Source: Planctomycetota bacterium
GTDB taxonomy: Bacteria > Planctomycetota > SZUA-567 > H5-PLA8
Length of the DNA stretch: 64,000 bases
Reading direction: 5' to 3'
Assembly (NCBI GenBank): GCA_023150555.1
Contig: JAKLKQ010000023.1
Location: forward strand, 28,425 to 92,424
Shown here piece after piece: positions 16,296-24,616 of this stretch. The position numbers and the translations under genes were made by a program. The notes beneath the pieces were generated by a model, which was not told where the DNA came from, ran no database searches, and worked only from the letters and a program-made list of their open reading frames with translations. Position 1 is the stretch's first letter; every line of letters begins with the position of its first letter.

Positions 16296-17201
16296 TCAGC
16301 CCAGCTCCGGACAGCAGATGGCAAGGATCATTCCGGGCTTTCCGGCGGGCTTTCCCGGACCCAGGGCCATGCGCACGAACGGGCGCTGGTGGGCCAGCCC
16401 GCATCGCTTGGCGGTGGGCACCGCCCAGGCGTTCTCCGCGAGCAGATCGACGATGACCGACTCGCCGGCAAGCTTCTGTAGCTGCGCCATCAGCAGGGCT
16501 TCGGCCAGCCCATCGTCGCGGGAGACGATGGGCCCCAACTGCTGCGCCTTGGCGCCCTTGCGGGCCAGCGCGTAGCCGGCGACTTCGCCCTCGCGGCGCG
16601 CGACAATGGCGGGCTCGGGCCAATCCGCGAGCCACGCTTCGAGCACGCGCCTGCGCGAGGCCCCGAAGGCCGGCGCGTCGAACGCGGCGATGTCGTCGAG
16701 GTCGCGTGGCTGAGCGGGCAGCAGTTCCCACGGGCCGAGCACGCCGCCGGGGACCTTGTGTGCGGTGCCTTCCCAGCGTTCGATCTTCCATTCGGCGGTG
16801 AAACCGAGCGGCTCGTAGAGCTTCTTCCCCATGGGCGTGGCATCCAGGCGCAGGGTCTCGACGCCGGCATCCTTCAGATAGGCGATGGCGTTCTGAAGCA
16901 GCGTCGAGCCGATGCCCAGGCCGCGGCGTTCGGGGTCGGCCAGGACCATGCCGATCCAGGCGAAGCTGCCCGGGCCACCGGCGGGCTCGAAGCGCGTGAC
17001 GGTGGCGGTTCCGGCGAGCTGGCCGTCCATCTCCGCGGCAAAGCAGCCCCGGGGCTCGAAGGTGAGCAGCCGCTCGAGGTCGCGCTCGGTCTGGTTCCAC
17101 TTCGCCAACTCGCACAGGCGCCGGGCGCCGGGCAGGTCGGCGGGGGTCAGCAGACGATAGTGGGGCTTCGCCTGGGGCGAGGCATCGCTCACGGACGGCA
17201 C
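16296..17201 (-). CDS. GNAT-family acetyltransferase with two domains
   Basis: This 301-residue cytoplasmic protein begins at a GTG; a second GTG nine bases later is possible. The first half (about 15-150) is a GNAT domain with the acetyl-CoA loop region DPERRGLGIGSTLL and a following GVETLRLDAT strand. The second half (about 160-290) resembles the C-terminal domain of YitH/HolE-type acetyltransferases, ending in a strand that fits the QRPFVRMALG pattern. The acceptor is unknown. Neighbours do not form an obvious pathway with it. Confidence 0.82.
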   Translation of the reverse strand: MPSVSDASPQAKPHYRLLTPADLPGARRLCELAKWNQTERDLERLLTFEPRGCFAAEMDGQLAGTATVTRFEPAGGPGSFAWIGMVLADPERRGLGIGSTLLQNAIAYLKDAGVETLRLDATPMGKKLYEPLGFTAEWKIERWEGTAHKVPGGVLGPWELLPAQPRDLDDIAAFDAPAFGASRRRVLEAWLADWPEPAIVARREGEVAGYALARKGAKAQQLGPIVSRDDGLAEALLMAQLQKLAGESVIVDLLAENAWAVPTAKRCGLAHQRPFVRMALGPGKPAGKPGMILAICCPELG

Positions 17202-17265
17202 TCCGGATTGGGAGACAGAACTAGAGGTGTATCCGCGGCGCGGCGCGGCATCAAGTAGCCCGCTG

Positions 17266-17586
17266 CTAGACCGGGATGTAGTTGCGGTCCTTGGGCACGT
17301 CCTTCCAGCTGAAGCAGTCGGTGGGGCAGAGGTCGAAGCAGGTGTGGCAGCCGGTGCAGTTGTAGGGGTTGACCTTGGCCACGAGATTGTTCTTGTTGGC
17401 CTTGTGCTTCACGCCGTCGGTGCACTCGATCATCTCGAGCGCGTAGCAGTGGCCGATGGGAATGCAGACCTTGCAGCCCGTGCACTTGCTGGCGTCCACG
17501 AAGGCCACGGCCTGTTTCAGCGTGATCTGCTCGGCGTTGCGCACCGCCTTGCGGGTGCGGTCGCGGAGGGATGCCCAATCAGCCAT
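17266..17586 (-). CDS. two-cluster 4Fe-4S ferredoxin, split PreA-like electron subunit
   Basis: This 106-residue ferredoxin has two cysteine motifs. The second, CTGCHTCFDLCP, is a standard CxxCxxCxxxCP. The first, CTGCKVCIPIGHC, has five rather than three residues before the last Cys and no Pro. The gene start overlaps the end of the upstream dihydroorotate-dehydrogenase-like gene by eight bases. In PreA proteins the flavin barrel and a two-cluster ferredoxin domain are one chain, so this looks like the same unit encoded as two coupled genes. AGGAG precedes the ATG. Confidence 0.88.
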   Translation of the reverse strand: MADWASLRDRTRKAVRNAEQITLKQAVAFVDASKCTGCKVCIPIGHCYALEMIECTDGVKHKANKNNLVAKVNPYNCTGCHTCFDLCPTDCFSWKDVPKDRNYIPV

Positions 17587-18601
17587 TGCCCTTCTCCTCT
17601 TTCTCCGCCATCCACTTCTTCATGCGGGTCAGTTCCTGCGCGAGATAGGCGTAGCCGCGCAACATGGTCTCGGTGCAGACGCCGATCATGTCGGCGCCCA
17701 TCAGGTTCATCTGAACGTAGTCCTGCCAGGTCGCCATGCCGCCGTAGCCGACGATGTAACAGCGGCGCTTGAGCTTCTCCTCCAGCTTGTTGGCGGCGAC
17801 GGCCGAGCTGATCGCGTAGGTGTCCTTGAGCGCCAGCGGCTTCAGCCACGGGCCGCTGAGGCACGAGATGCTGGGCTCCTTCTGCAGGTCGTAGGGGCCC
17901 TGCTCCGGATTCTCGATGTCGATGGGCGGCACACCCAGGCGGTTGCCGACGCTGGCGACGAAGTCCGCCCCGGCCTCGAAGCACGCCACCGAGAGCGCGC
18001 CAAGATTTCCCCACTCGGGGGAGATCTTCACGCACAGCGGGACCTTGGTGCCCTTGCGGACCTCGCGGACGATGTCGGCGACGGTGTCGGTGCACTCGCA
18101 CATCGACGCGCCGGTGCGCTGGTTGACGTAATGATCGGTGGCCTGCTTGTTGAAGGACATGTTCGGGCAGCACATGTTGAGTTCGTTGCCGTGGATGCCG
18201 GCGCCCTCGAAGCGCTTGGCCATGTTGACCCAGCCGTCGATGCCCTTGTCGCCGCAGTAGGTGATGTTGCTGAACCACTTGGTGGTCTTGGTGTTCTTGC
18301 GCGCGAAGTCCGCCAGGCGCAGCGCTTCGTCGACGGTGATGCGCTTCTCGGCGGTGAAGCTGTGGAGCTTCTCCTTCTTCCACCACTTGTAGCGCGGCTC
18401 GCGCGAAATGTACGGCTCGGGATCGAAGCTCAGCTTCAGGCACGCCGCGCCCCAGCCGGCCTCGTCGATCTGGCGGATCATGCCCACGGTCTTGACCGTC
18501 GGGCCGCTGCCAACGACGCACGGGTTGTGGAACTTAAGGCCCGCGGCTTCGAAGGGCAGATGCGTCGCGGCGAATTGGTCCTGCTGGACTTCGGTGGACA
18601 T
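17579..18601 (-). CDS. dihydroorotate dehydrogenase-like flavoprotein, PreA type
   Basis: This 340-residue FMN barrel is related to the N-terminal part of PreA/dihydropyrimidine dehydrogenase and to class 1 dihydroorotate dehydrogenases. It carries NPCVVGSGPT, a CLKLSFDPEP segment, ELNMCCPNMSFNK at the usual active-site loop, VKISPEWGN, and a final flavin phosphate region (YIVGYGGMATWQDYVQMNLMG broken across strands). GGGAGG lies eight bases before the ATG. It is followed by its own ferredoxin with overlapping frames. A separate pyrD is present at 23698, so this is more likely a pyrimidine-reducing or other dehydrogenase than the biosynthetic enzyme. No PreT subunit is nearby. Confidence 0.82.
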   Translation of the reverse strand: MSTEVQQDQFAATHLPFEAAGLKFHNPCVVGSGPTVKTVGMIRQIDEAGWGAACLKLSFDPEPYISREPRYKWWKKEKLHSFTAEKRITVDEALRLADFARKNTKTTKWFSNITYCGDKGIDGWVNMAKRFEGAGIHGNELNMCCPNMSFNKQATDHYVNQRTGASMCECTDTVADIVREVRKGTKVPLCVKISPEWGNLGALSVACFEAGADFVASVGNRLGVPPIDIENPEQGPYDLQKEPSISCLSGPWLKPLALKDTYAISSAVAANKLEEKLKRRCYIVGYGGMATWQDYVQMNLMGADMIGVCTETMLRGYAYLAQELTRMKKWMAEKEEKGNG

Positions 18602-18846
18602 GAAGAACGCCTCCCGGATAAAAGCGACCTCAGATGGGCAAGTTTAGCCCGCCGCGGGGGTTTGGCAAGGAGGCCCGGGCGCGTCACACTGGGATACGCT
18701 ACCTCCGCCGGGGCAAGGGCTTGGGGCGGGCGGAAATGGCCTTGGCAGGCCCGCGCCAGCCGCTACCTTCGAGAGGCCGTTTTTCCAGCGAAACGAGGCG
18801 TCTCGCTTTTGCCCGCGGGCGCCGCAGCGATAAAGAAGAGGTCGCC

Positions 18847-19908
18847 ATGGCCAAGGACAAGGTGCGCGTCGGCGTCGTGGGCAGCAAGTTCGCCGCGGAC
18901 TTCCACGCCGACAGCTACAAGCGCAACGACAAGGTGGAACTGGTTGCCGTCGCGGCCCTGGACGGCCTCGAGGAGTACAAGGCAAAGTGGGGCGTGAAGG
19001 ACACTTACAAAGACTACAAGGAGATGCTGCAGCGCGACGACATCGACCTAGTCAGCATCTGCGTCCCCAACTTCCTGCACGCGCAGGTGGCCATCGCCTG
19101 CGCCGCGGCGGGCAAGGACGTCATCTGCGAGAAGCCCCTGGCGACGAACAGCGCCGACGCGGCCAAGGCCGTGGCCGCGTGCAAGGAAGCCGGCGTAAAG
19201 CTGTTCTACGCCGAGGATTGGTGCTTTGCGCCGTCGCTGAAACGGGTCATCGAGATCGTCAAGAAGGGCGGCATCGGCGACGTGCTGTACGTGAAGGCCA
19301 AGGAAGTCCACAACGGCACGCACAGCCCCTTCGCCAAGAAAAAGGAGACCTGCGGCGGCGGCAGCCTGATCCACCTCGGCATCCATCCGGTGGGCTGGGC
19401 GCTGCACTTGCTGGGCGAGGAAGGCAAGAATCCGGTCGTCGAAGTCATCGGCAAGACCAACGGCGGCAGCGCGGACAACTACGTCCATAAAGACAATACG
19501 GGCGAGGACTTCGGACTCGGCATCATCAAGTTCGCGAAGGGCCAGCACGCCTTCGTCGAGGGCAACTACATCACGCTCGGCGGCATGGACGACAAGATCG
19601 AGCTCTACGGCACCGCAGGCCGCATCGCCGTCGATCTGACCTTCGGCAGTCCGGTCAGCGTCTACAGTCGCCCGGGCATCGACTACGTCATCGAGAAGAC
19701 CGACAACACCGTGGGCTGGACGAAGCCGGCGGTCGACGAGTTCTTCAACCTGGGCTACGTAGAGGAGTTAGCCTACTTCGTGGACTGCGTGGCGAAGGAC
19801 GAACAGCCCTTCTGGGGCGTCAGCGGCGACAACGGGCTGATGTGCCTGCGCGTCATCGAGGCGATGTACAAGTCGAGCGAAGAAGGCCGCACGATCAAAC
19901 TCGGATAG
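18847..19908 (+). CDS. Gfo/Idh/MocA-family oxidoreductase
   Basis: This 353-residue NAD(P)-dependent sugar or cyclitol oxidoreductase has a Rossmann start (VRVGVVGSKFAADFHADSY), the family signature CEKPLATN, and a C-terminal GFO/IDH/MocA substrate domain with GGGSLIHLGIHPVGWAL containing the catalytic His. The ATG at 18847 follows AAGAAGAGG; the frame is open further upstream but has no ribosome site there. No export signal is seen. It is divergent from the PreA-like gene across a 245-base gap. Confidence 0.9.
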   Translation: MAKDKVRVGVVGSKFAADFHADSYKRNDKVELVAVAALDGLEEYKAKWGVKDTYKDYKEMLQRDDIDLVSICVPNFLHAQVAIACAAAGKDVICEKPLATNSADAAKAVAACKEAGVKLFYAEDWCFAPSLKRVIEIVKKGGIGDVLYVKAKEVHNGTHSPFAKKKETCGGGSLIHLGIHPVGWALHLLGEEGKNPVVEVIGKTNGGSADNYVHKDNTGEDFGLGIIKFAKGQHAFVEGNYITLGGMDDKIELYGTAGRIAVDLTFGSPVSVYSRPGIDYVIEKTDNTVGWTKPAVDEFFNLGYVEELAYFVDCVAKDEQPFWGVSGDNGLMCLRVIEAMYKSSEEGRTIKLG

Positions 19909-20507
19909 CCCGAACGCGCGCTCAATTTCAGCAACAAATCGAAACGCGAATGCGCGGCTGGCAATTTTTGTCAGTCGCGAGATCTCGCCAGTTGGGCCCC
20001 ATGCACAATGGGTGTTATGCAGAATATGCTGTAACCGCCACATCGTGCATTCATGTAAGTCCTTATTGCACGATACGAATGCACCGAGGTGCAAATAGGG
20101 TTTACGAGAACGGCGGGTGTTACGTTGCACGGCGTGCTGCGCCAGGTGCAATATACGCATTGCGTATCTATCGGGTACCGGGCTCCGGACGCCGCTATCC
20201 GGAAAAGAAGGGCCGAGGGGCGAGGAGTGGGGCACGGCAAGACGGAAAAACCGAAAGCAGCCGCAAGGCCGCAGGGAGGACGGGGCTTCCACCGCCGCAC
20301 CCAATGGTTCCGCGGTTGATGCCTTTGGCAAATCGCAACTCGATTGCAGGCATACGGTTAGCGGCGCACGCAGATTCGCCCAAAAAATCGTTGTAGGAAC
20401 ACGGCCAGTCCTTTTTAGAAGGCGGGAAGCTCGCCGCGCGCCGCGCTCGCCGTTGGAGCCGCGCGCGCCGGCCCGGCAACCCGCCAATATAAAGGAGGCA
20501 GCGGGCC
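19909..20507. other. 599-base gap with AT-richer, palindrome-dense first half
   Basis: No gene is supported here. Roughly 19960-20170 is AT-richer than its surroundings and repeatedly contains TGCA. It includes TGCACCGAGGTGCA (20080-20093) and the odd-length palindrome ATACGCA-T-TGCGTAT (20153-20167), which overlaps the inverted repeat GCAAT/ATTGC (20148-20152 and 20159-20163). The second half is GC-rich and featureless apart from the ribosome site of the desaturase gene. It probably contains regulatory sites for that gene; a small RNA cannot be excluded. Confidence 0.4.
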
Positions 20508-21521
20508 ATGGCGGCGGCGGCGATGGCGGTACGGATTCCGGAGGACCTCAAGCGCGTCGATTCGGCGCGCTGGTGCGCGGATCTCCTGCTGGACTGGGCG
20601 GTCATCGCGCTCGCGATGGCCGGCGCGATCCACGCCCACCACTGGGTCGCGTGGGCGGCGGCGGTGCTGGTGATCGGCAACCGCCAGCACGCGCTGGGCA
20701 TTCTGGCGCACGACGCCGCGCACTACCTGGCCTTCCGCAACCGCTTCGCCAACGACCTGGTCTCGAACGCCTGCATCGCGTGGCTGGTGATGTGGTCGAC
20801 CGAAGGCTACCGCTGGTGGCACCTCAAGCACCACCGCCACACCGGCACGCCCGAAGACCCCGAACTGGACCTCAAGCGCCACGGCGCGCCGGGTTGGGAC
20901 CTTCCGACCAGCGCAAAGCGTATGCTGTGGGAGACGTTTCTCGATTTCGCCGGCCGCGGCGCGATGATTCTCTTCGCCGGGCTGGTGATGTTCCCTCCGC
21001 CCAAGCGCTGGCAGCGCGTCATGACCGTGCTCTGGCCGTTGGCGCTTTCGGCGGCGTTGCTCGCGCTGGGGCATTGGGAGATCGTCGCGCTGTGGTACCT
21101 TTCGGCGGCGACGGCCTTCGCGGCGTTCATGCGCACGCGGATGTGGATCGAGCACGTCGGTACCAGCGGCACGCACCGCGTGCGCTTGTCGCGTCTCGAA
21201 GCGCTGCTCCTGGCCCCGCACTACACGTGGCTGCACTGGGAGCACCACCACTACCCATTCGTGCCTTGCTTCCATCTCGAATGCGTGCGCGAACTCGATA
21301 CGAGCGTTCCCGTGGTCACCCTGAGGGAACTCTGGGCGTCGCTGCTGCGCGCGCCAAAGTTGAAGAGCGGGGACGTGCCGCCGGAGAAGAGCCAAGTTCC
21401 AAGAACCAAGACCCAAATGGCAGGGGAGAGGGTCACGGAGAAAACGGATTCGGGCGGCCCGCGCCGGCGGAGCGGGCATTCGAGTTCCACGCGCATCCAG
21501 GTGCCCACGCTCACCGAGTGA
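20508..21521 (+). CDS. membrane fatty acid desaturase
   Basis: This 337-residue integral-membrane di-iron desaturase has three histidine boxes in the correct order: HDAAHY (about 67-72), HLKHHRH (about 105-111) and HWEHHHYP (about 244-251), with hydrophobic helices between. It would introduce double bonds into acyl chains of membrane lipids; the exact substrate is unknown. AGGAGG lies nine bases before the ATG. The last 50 or so residues are polar and low-complexity. The DNA there contains a degenerate repeat (about 21395-21420), so the ancestral stop may have been near 21370 and the tail acquired later. Confidence 0.9.
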   Translation: MAAAAMAVRIPEDLKRVDSARWCADLLLDWAVIALAMAGAIHAHHWVAWAAAVLVIGNRQHALGILAHDAAHYLAFRNRFANDLVSNACIAWLVMWSTEGYRWWHLKHHRHTGTPEDPELDLKRHGAPGWDLPTSAKRMLWETFLDFAGRGAMILFAGLVMFPPPKRWQRVMTVLWPLALSAALLALGHWEIVALWYLSAATAFAAFMRTRMWIEHVGTSGTHRVRLSRLEALLLAPHYTWLHWEHHHYPFVPCFHLECVRELDTSVPVVTLRELWASLLRAPKLKSGDVPPEKSQVPRTKTQMAGERVTEKTDSGGPRRRSGHSSSTRIQVPTLTE

Positions 21522-21604
21522 CCCGCGGCGCGCTCTTGGGTCTTACCGGCGATCCCGCCGGCGATCCAAACCACTCGGCTTCGCGCATGATTCGAGGACA
21601 AATG

Positions 21605-21635
21605 AAAAAGCCCCCGCGGCGGTGGCCGCGGGGGC
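21605..21635 (-). terminator. intrinsic terminator of the Cys-rich secreted protein gene
   Basis: GCCCCCGCGGC (21610-21620) and GCCGCGGGGGC (21625-21635) form an 11-base-pair stem with a four-base loop. Read on the reverse strand, the stem is followed by five T (21609 down to 21605). It lies 20 bases beyond the stop of the reverse-strand gene at 21655 and may also slow transcription coming from the desaturase side. Confidence 0.85.
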
Positions 21636-21654
21636 GTTGCGGCTACGGGCGCTG

Positions 21655-22365
21655 CTAGCGCGCTTGGTCCTGGGCGCTCGGGCCTCCGTGCGCCGGTCCG
21701 CAGGACGGCGCCTGCGTACACTCCGCCGCATCGAGTAACCCGTAGGGCTTCACCGGTTCCTTCGCGTTGGTGCCTGCCTTCGCGCGGGACCAGTCGTCCC
21801 AGGTGGACTGGAAGCGGAAGCCCTTCAGCAGGCTGTCCATCCATTTCGAATTCGGCTGGAGGTAACTGAAGAGCGGGTCTTCGCGGACGGCGCCGCCGCT
21901 GGGTGCGCCGCCCAGCATCCCGGTCTTCTTCGCTTCCTCCTGGCCTTCCTTACGCTTTGCGTCCATCCCTTTCGTCTCGACCTTCGGGTCCGGGACGAAC
22001 TCGCTGACCGCGATCCAGTGCCTGCCGTCCTTGTCCTCGGCGGCGACGCCCTTCACCGCCAGGCGATCGCCCAGCTTCTTCGGGCAGGCGGCCAGCTTCT
22101 TCGCTGTGTCTTCGCCGGCGGCATCGGCCTTCCTGAGCCAGTAGCGCGTATCCTTCACATTCAGGACGGGTGCGCACTGTCCGGCCTTGGTCTCCACGGC
22201 GTGGTCGCATTTGGCGCAGCCGGGTTTGCCTTCGAACAGCGCGGGTTCTTCCTTCTTCGGTTCCGGCTGCTTCGGCGTGTCCTGGCCGCCGTCTTCCCCG
22301 GCGCTCGCGCTGAAGAAGGACGCGAACGCAAGCAACATCGAGAGATGAAATGCACGGACCAACAT
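21655..22365 (-). CDS. secreted Cys-containing protein, DUF6370-like core
   Basis: This 236-residue protein uses the ATG preceded by a perfect AAGGAGG site. A signal peptide of about 20 residues is followed by a Glu/Lys/Pro linker and a small domain (about 50-125) with CAKCDHAV, a later Cys, a VLNVKDTRYWL strand and a C-terminal TGT-like strand. This resembles the short planctomycete family DUF6370, whose paired cysteines suggest metal binding. The second half (about 140-236) is unfamiliar and ends in a few more Cys. Function unknown. Confidence 0.7.
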   Translation of the reverse strand: MLVRAFHLSMLLAFASFFSASAGEDGGQDTPKQPEPKKEEPALFEGKPGCAKCDHAVETKAGQCAPVLNVKDTRYWLRKADAAGEDTAKKLAACPKKLGDRLAVKGVAAEDKDGRHWIAVSEFVPDPKVETKGMDAKRKEGQEEAKKTGMLGGAPSGGAVREDPLFSYLQPNSKWMDSLLKGFRFQSTWDDWSRAKAGTNAKEPVKPYGLLDAAECTQAPSCGPAHGGPSAQDQAR

Positions 22366-22402
22366 CGCTGCCTCCTTTCCAGGATCTGCCGGCAGGCCGG
22401 GT

Positions 22403-22936
22403 TCACGAGGCCGACTTGAGCCGTTCGTGCAGGCGCCGTGCCGGCAGCCGTTGTTCGTCCGCCGGCCGCCCGGACTCCCCATGGAGGCCCAGGTGCCGGC
22501 TGAGATGCTTGAGCAGGTACGCGCGGGAGACGATGCCGCTGGGGCGTCCGTCCAGGTCGACGATGGGGATATGCCGGAAGCCGTCGACGGTCATGCGGTT
22601 GAGCGCGTAGCCGATGGAGTCCCAGGGCCCCAGGGCGATGGGGTTGGGCGTCATGAAGCTGCGGATCGGCATCCAGACGAAGTCGGGGTCCAGATGCGCG
22701 ATGCGCACCAGGTCGCGTTCGGTGAAGATGCCGCGCAGCGCGCCGCTGGCGGGATCGCACAGCAGCACGGCCGGTGCGTCGTCCCTGCGCATCAGCTGCA
22801 CCACGTCCAGGACAGTGGCCGCGGTGGAAGCCGTGGCGGCCGGCGGCGGATCGGTCTCCTCCAGGGGTCTGCGAAGGGCGGCGTCGGTGAGGGCCTTCGA
22901 CTCGGCTCGGAAACAAGTCTTCGTTCCGTAGCTCAT
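22403..22936 (-). CDS. CBS-domain pair protein
   Basis: This 177-residue protein is almost entirely a Bateman module. The first CBS motif (about 35-95, with GIFTERDLVRIA) and the second (about 100-155, with GYALNRMTVDGFRHIPIVD and GIVSRAYLLKHL) are both complete. Such modules usually bind adenosyl ligands and regulate an attached or partner protein; none is fused here. AAGGAG precedes the chosen ATG. The ORF could extend 11 codons upstream without support. The gene lies just upstream of the secreted Cys protein gene on the same strand, so the two may be cotranscribed. Confidence 0.88.
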   Translation of the reverse strand: MSYGTKTCFRAESKALTDAALRRPLEETDPPPAATASTAATVLDVVQLMRRDDAPAVLLCDPASGALRGIFTERDLVRIAHLDPDFVWMPIRSFMTPNPIALGPWDSIGYALNRMTVDGFRHIPIVDLDGRPSGIVSRAYLLKHLSRHLGLHGESGRPADEQRLPARRLHERLKSAS

Positions 22937-23188
22937 ACGCGACTCCTTATCGTATTCGCCAAGGGCCAATCGCTTGTCACTTCAGCAGACGCCGGTTCGG
23001 CGCGGACCTTCAAAATCGGCAGGCGGGCAAGAGCGCTTTGCGTAAATTCTTGAACGTCAAAAATTTGCGGGGAGGGAGTGGGGCGAAGAGCGGAAAAAAG
23101 AAACAGCAAACGGTGATCCGCCGCGCCCGCGCTCGTCCGCACGACGGGGCTGGAAGTTTAAGTCCGTGCGTGTCGCCTGACGTAGCAA

Positions 23189-23263
23189 GTGCCCCGGAGG
23201 GGCACCAGGATAGAGCCCGGGGCCAGCGCGGCGGTAAGCCGCGCGCAGCCCTGGGAACTGGAC
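23189..23263 (-). repeat. REP-like palindromic element, reverse-orientation copy
   Basis: Read on the reverse strand this block starts CCCAGGGCT and ends GCCCCTCCGGGGC, like the forward copies at 23403 and 25359. It contains two hairpins: GTGCCCC/GGGGCAC (23189-23205, three-base loop) and GCGCGGC/GCCGCGC (23226-23244, five-base loop). It marks one end of a compact island of palindromes between the CBS gene and pyrD. Confidence 0.65.
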
Positions 23264-23288
23264 GCGCACACGCCACGACGCGGCACCA

Positions 23289-23323
23289 CCGTAGCGTCCG
23301 GCTCACAGAGCCGGACGCTACGG
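23289..23323. repeat. perfect 16-base-pair hairpin
   Basis: CCGTAGCGTCCGGCTC (23289-23304) and its exact reverse complement (23308-23323) flank the three-base loop ACA. There is no T run on either side, so it is not a simple intrinsic terminator. Its position between inverted REP-like copies suggests a related mobile or palindromic repeat. Confidence 0.8.
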
Positions 23324-23402
23324 CGGAATTCGTCCCGAAGCGGCTTTCCAATCGGAAGAGATTCGCTTCGAGACGAATTCGGCGCACGCGACGCGTGCGC
23401 CG

Positions 23403-23475
23403 TGCCGCGGCGGGCAAACGTGGACCGTTTACCCAGGGCTCTAACCTGGCGCCCCTCCGAGGCGCTTTTGGGCTG
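23403..23475 (+). repeat. REP-like element, copy with internal deletion
   Basis: The first 38 bases (23403-23440) are identical to 25359-25396. Compared with that copy, about 31 internal bases are missing between two GGGCT words, consistent with deletion by short homology. It then ends in the shared AACCT and GCGCCCCTCC words with a GCGCC/GGCGC hairpin. AAACG/CGTTT forms a second small stem. Confidence 0.7.
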
Positions 23476-23583
23476 CTTGACAAAAATCGCCCTACTGGAC
23501 GAAGTTTAGAATATCTTTGTAGGACTTGAGTACCACGTCGACGGAGCCCGAGCGGCTTCTTGTCGCGTCCCTGTGGGCCGCGA

Positions 23584-23605
23584 CCCGGACGTGGTGACGT
23601 CCGGG
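23584..23605. repeat. 9-base-pair hairpin in the REP-like island
   Basis: CCCGGACGT (23584-23592) and ACGTCCGGG (23597-23605) are perfect inverted repeats around GGTG. It shares the GTCCGG core with the larger hairpin at 23289. The next 90 bases before pyrD's end are a degenerate repeat rich in the word CTCTGCGTT. Confidence 0.6.
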
Positions 23606-23697
23606 CCAACCATTCAATACTTCTCTGTGATGCTCTGCGTTCTCTGTGGCTCTGCGTTGAAGTCGTTTGATGCTTGCTGAAAGCCAATCGCCGATAG

Positions 23698-24609
23698 CTA
23701 GATCGCCACCTTCCCCACGATCTCCGAAATATTCTCGTGGCCGTTGGCCTTCAGCCACGCGTCGAGCTGCCCCGGCAGGCGGTTGAGCAGGTCCGGGTCG
23801 GCGTAGTTGATCGTGCCCACCTGCACGCAGCAGGCGCCGGCGAGGAAGAACTCCAGCGCGTCGTCCAGGCAGCGGATGCCGCCGATGCCGCAGACCGGCG
23901 TCTTCGGGCAGGCCTGCGCCGCCTGGTACACGCAGCGCACCGCGACGGGACGCACCGCAGGGCCGCTCAAGCCGCCCGTCACGTTGGCGATGCGCGGCTT
24001 TCTGGTCTTCACGTCGATGGCCATGCCGAGCAAGGTGTTGATCAGCGACAGCGCGTCGGCGCCGTGCTCGACGGCCGCGCGGGCGATCTCGCCGATGTCC
24101 GTGACGTTGGGGCTCAGCTTCGCCATCAGCAGCTTCTTCGTCGTTGGGCGCACGGCGCCGAAGAGGCGCGCGCAGTCGGCCGCGTCGGAGGCGAAGCGGG
24201 TGCCGTGCTTCACGTTCGGGCACGAAATGTTGATCTCGAAGCCGTCCACCGCTTCCACGCCGTCGAGGCGCTTGCAGATTTCGGCGTACTCCTGGACCGA
24301 ATGCCCGACGACGTTGACGAGCACCTTCGTGGGGAGCTTCGCGAGGTCCGGGACTTTCTTGGCGAGAAACACGTCGAGCCCGCAGTTTTCGAGGCCGATC
24401 GCGTTGAGCATCCCCGCGGGCGTCTCCCAGATGCGTGGCGTGGGGTTGCCTTCGCGGGGTTGCACCGAGAGCGACTTGGTGACGACGGCGCCGAGGTTCT
24501 TCAGATCGACGATGGGCGCGTACTCGCTGCCGTAGCCGAAGGTGCCCGACGCGGCCAGGAAGGGCGTGGCGAGGTCGAGGGTCCCTAGTTTTGTCGCGAG
24601 GCTGGGCAT
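23698..24609 (-). CDS. pyrD: dihydroorotate dehydrogenase, class 1B catalytic subunit
   Basis: This 303-residue FMN enzyme oxidises dihydroorotate to orotate in pyrimidine synthesis. Class 1 features are present: PFLAASGTFGYG at the start, GLENCGL, EINISCPNVKHG with the catalytic Cys typical of class 1B, KLSPNV, and GIGGI and QVGT near the phosphate site. Class 1B enzymes normally pair with the iron-sulfur flavoprotein PyrK, which is not encoded here. No Shine-Dalgarno site precedes the ATG. It follows the small membrane protein gene by seven bases and is probably the last gene of that unit. Confidence 0.93.
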   Translation of the reverse strand: MPSLATKLGTLDLATPFLAASGTFGYGSEYAPIVDLKNLGAVVTKSLSVQPREGNPTPRIWETPAGMLNAIGLENCGLDVFLAKKVPDLAKLPTKVLVNVVGHSVQEYAEICKRLDGVEAVDGFEINISCPNVKHGTRFASDAADCARLFGAVRPTTKKLLMAKLSPNVTDIGEIARAAVEHGADALSLINTLLGMAIDVKTRKPRIANVTGGLSGPAVRPVAVRCVYQAAQACPKTPVCGIGGIRCLDDALEFFLAGACCVQVGTINYADPDLLNRLPGQLDAWLKANGHENISEIVGKVAI

Positions 24610-24616
24610 GGATGCG

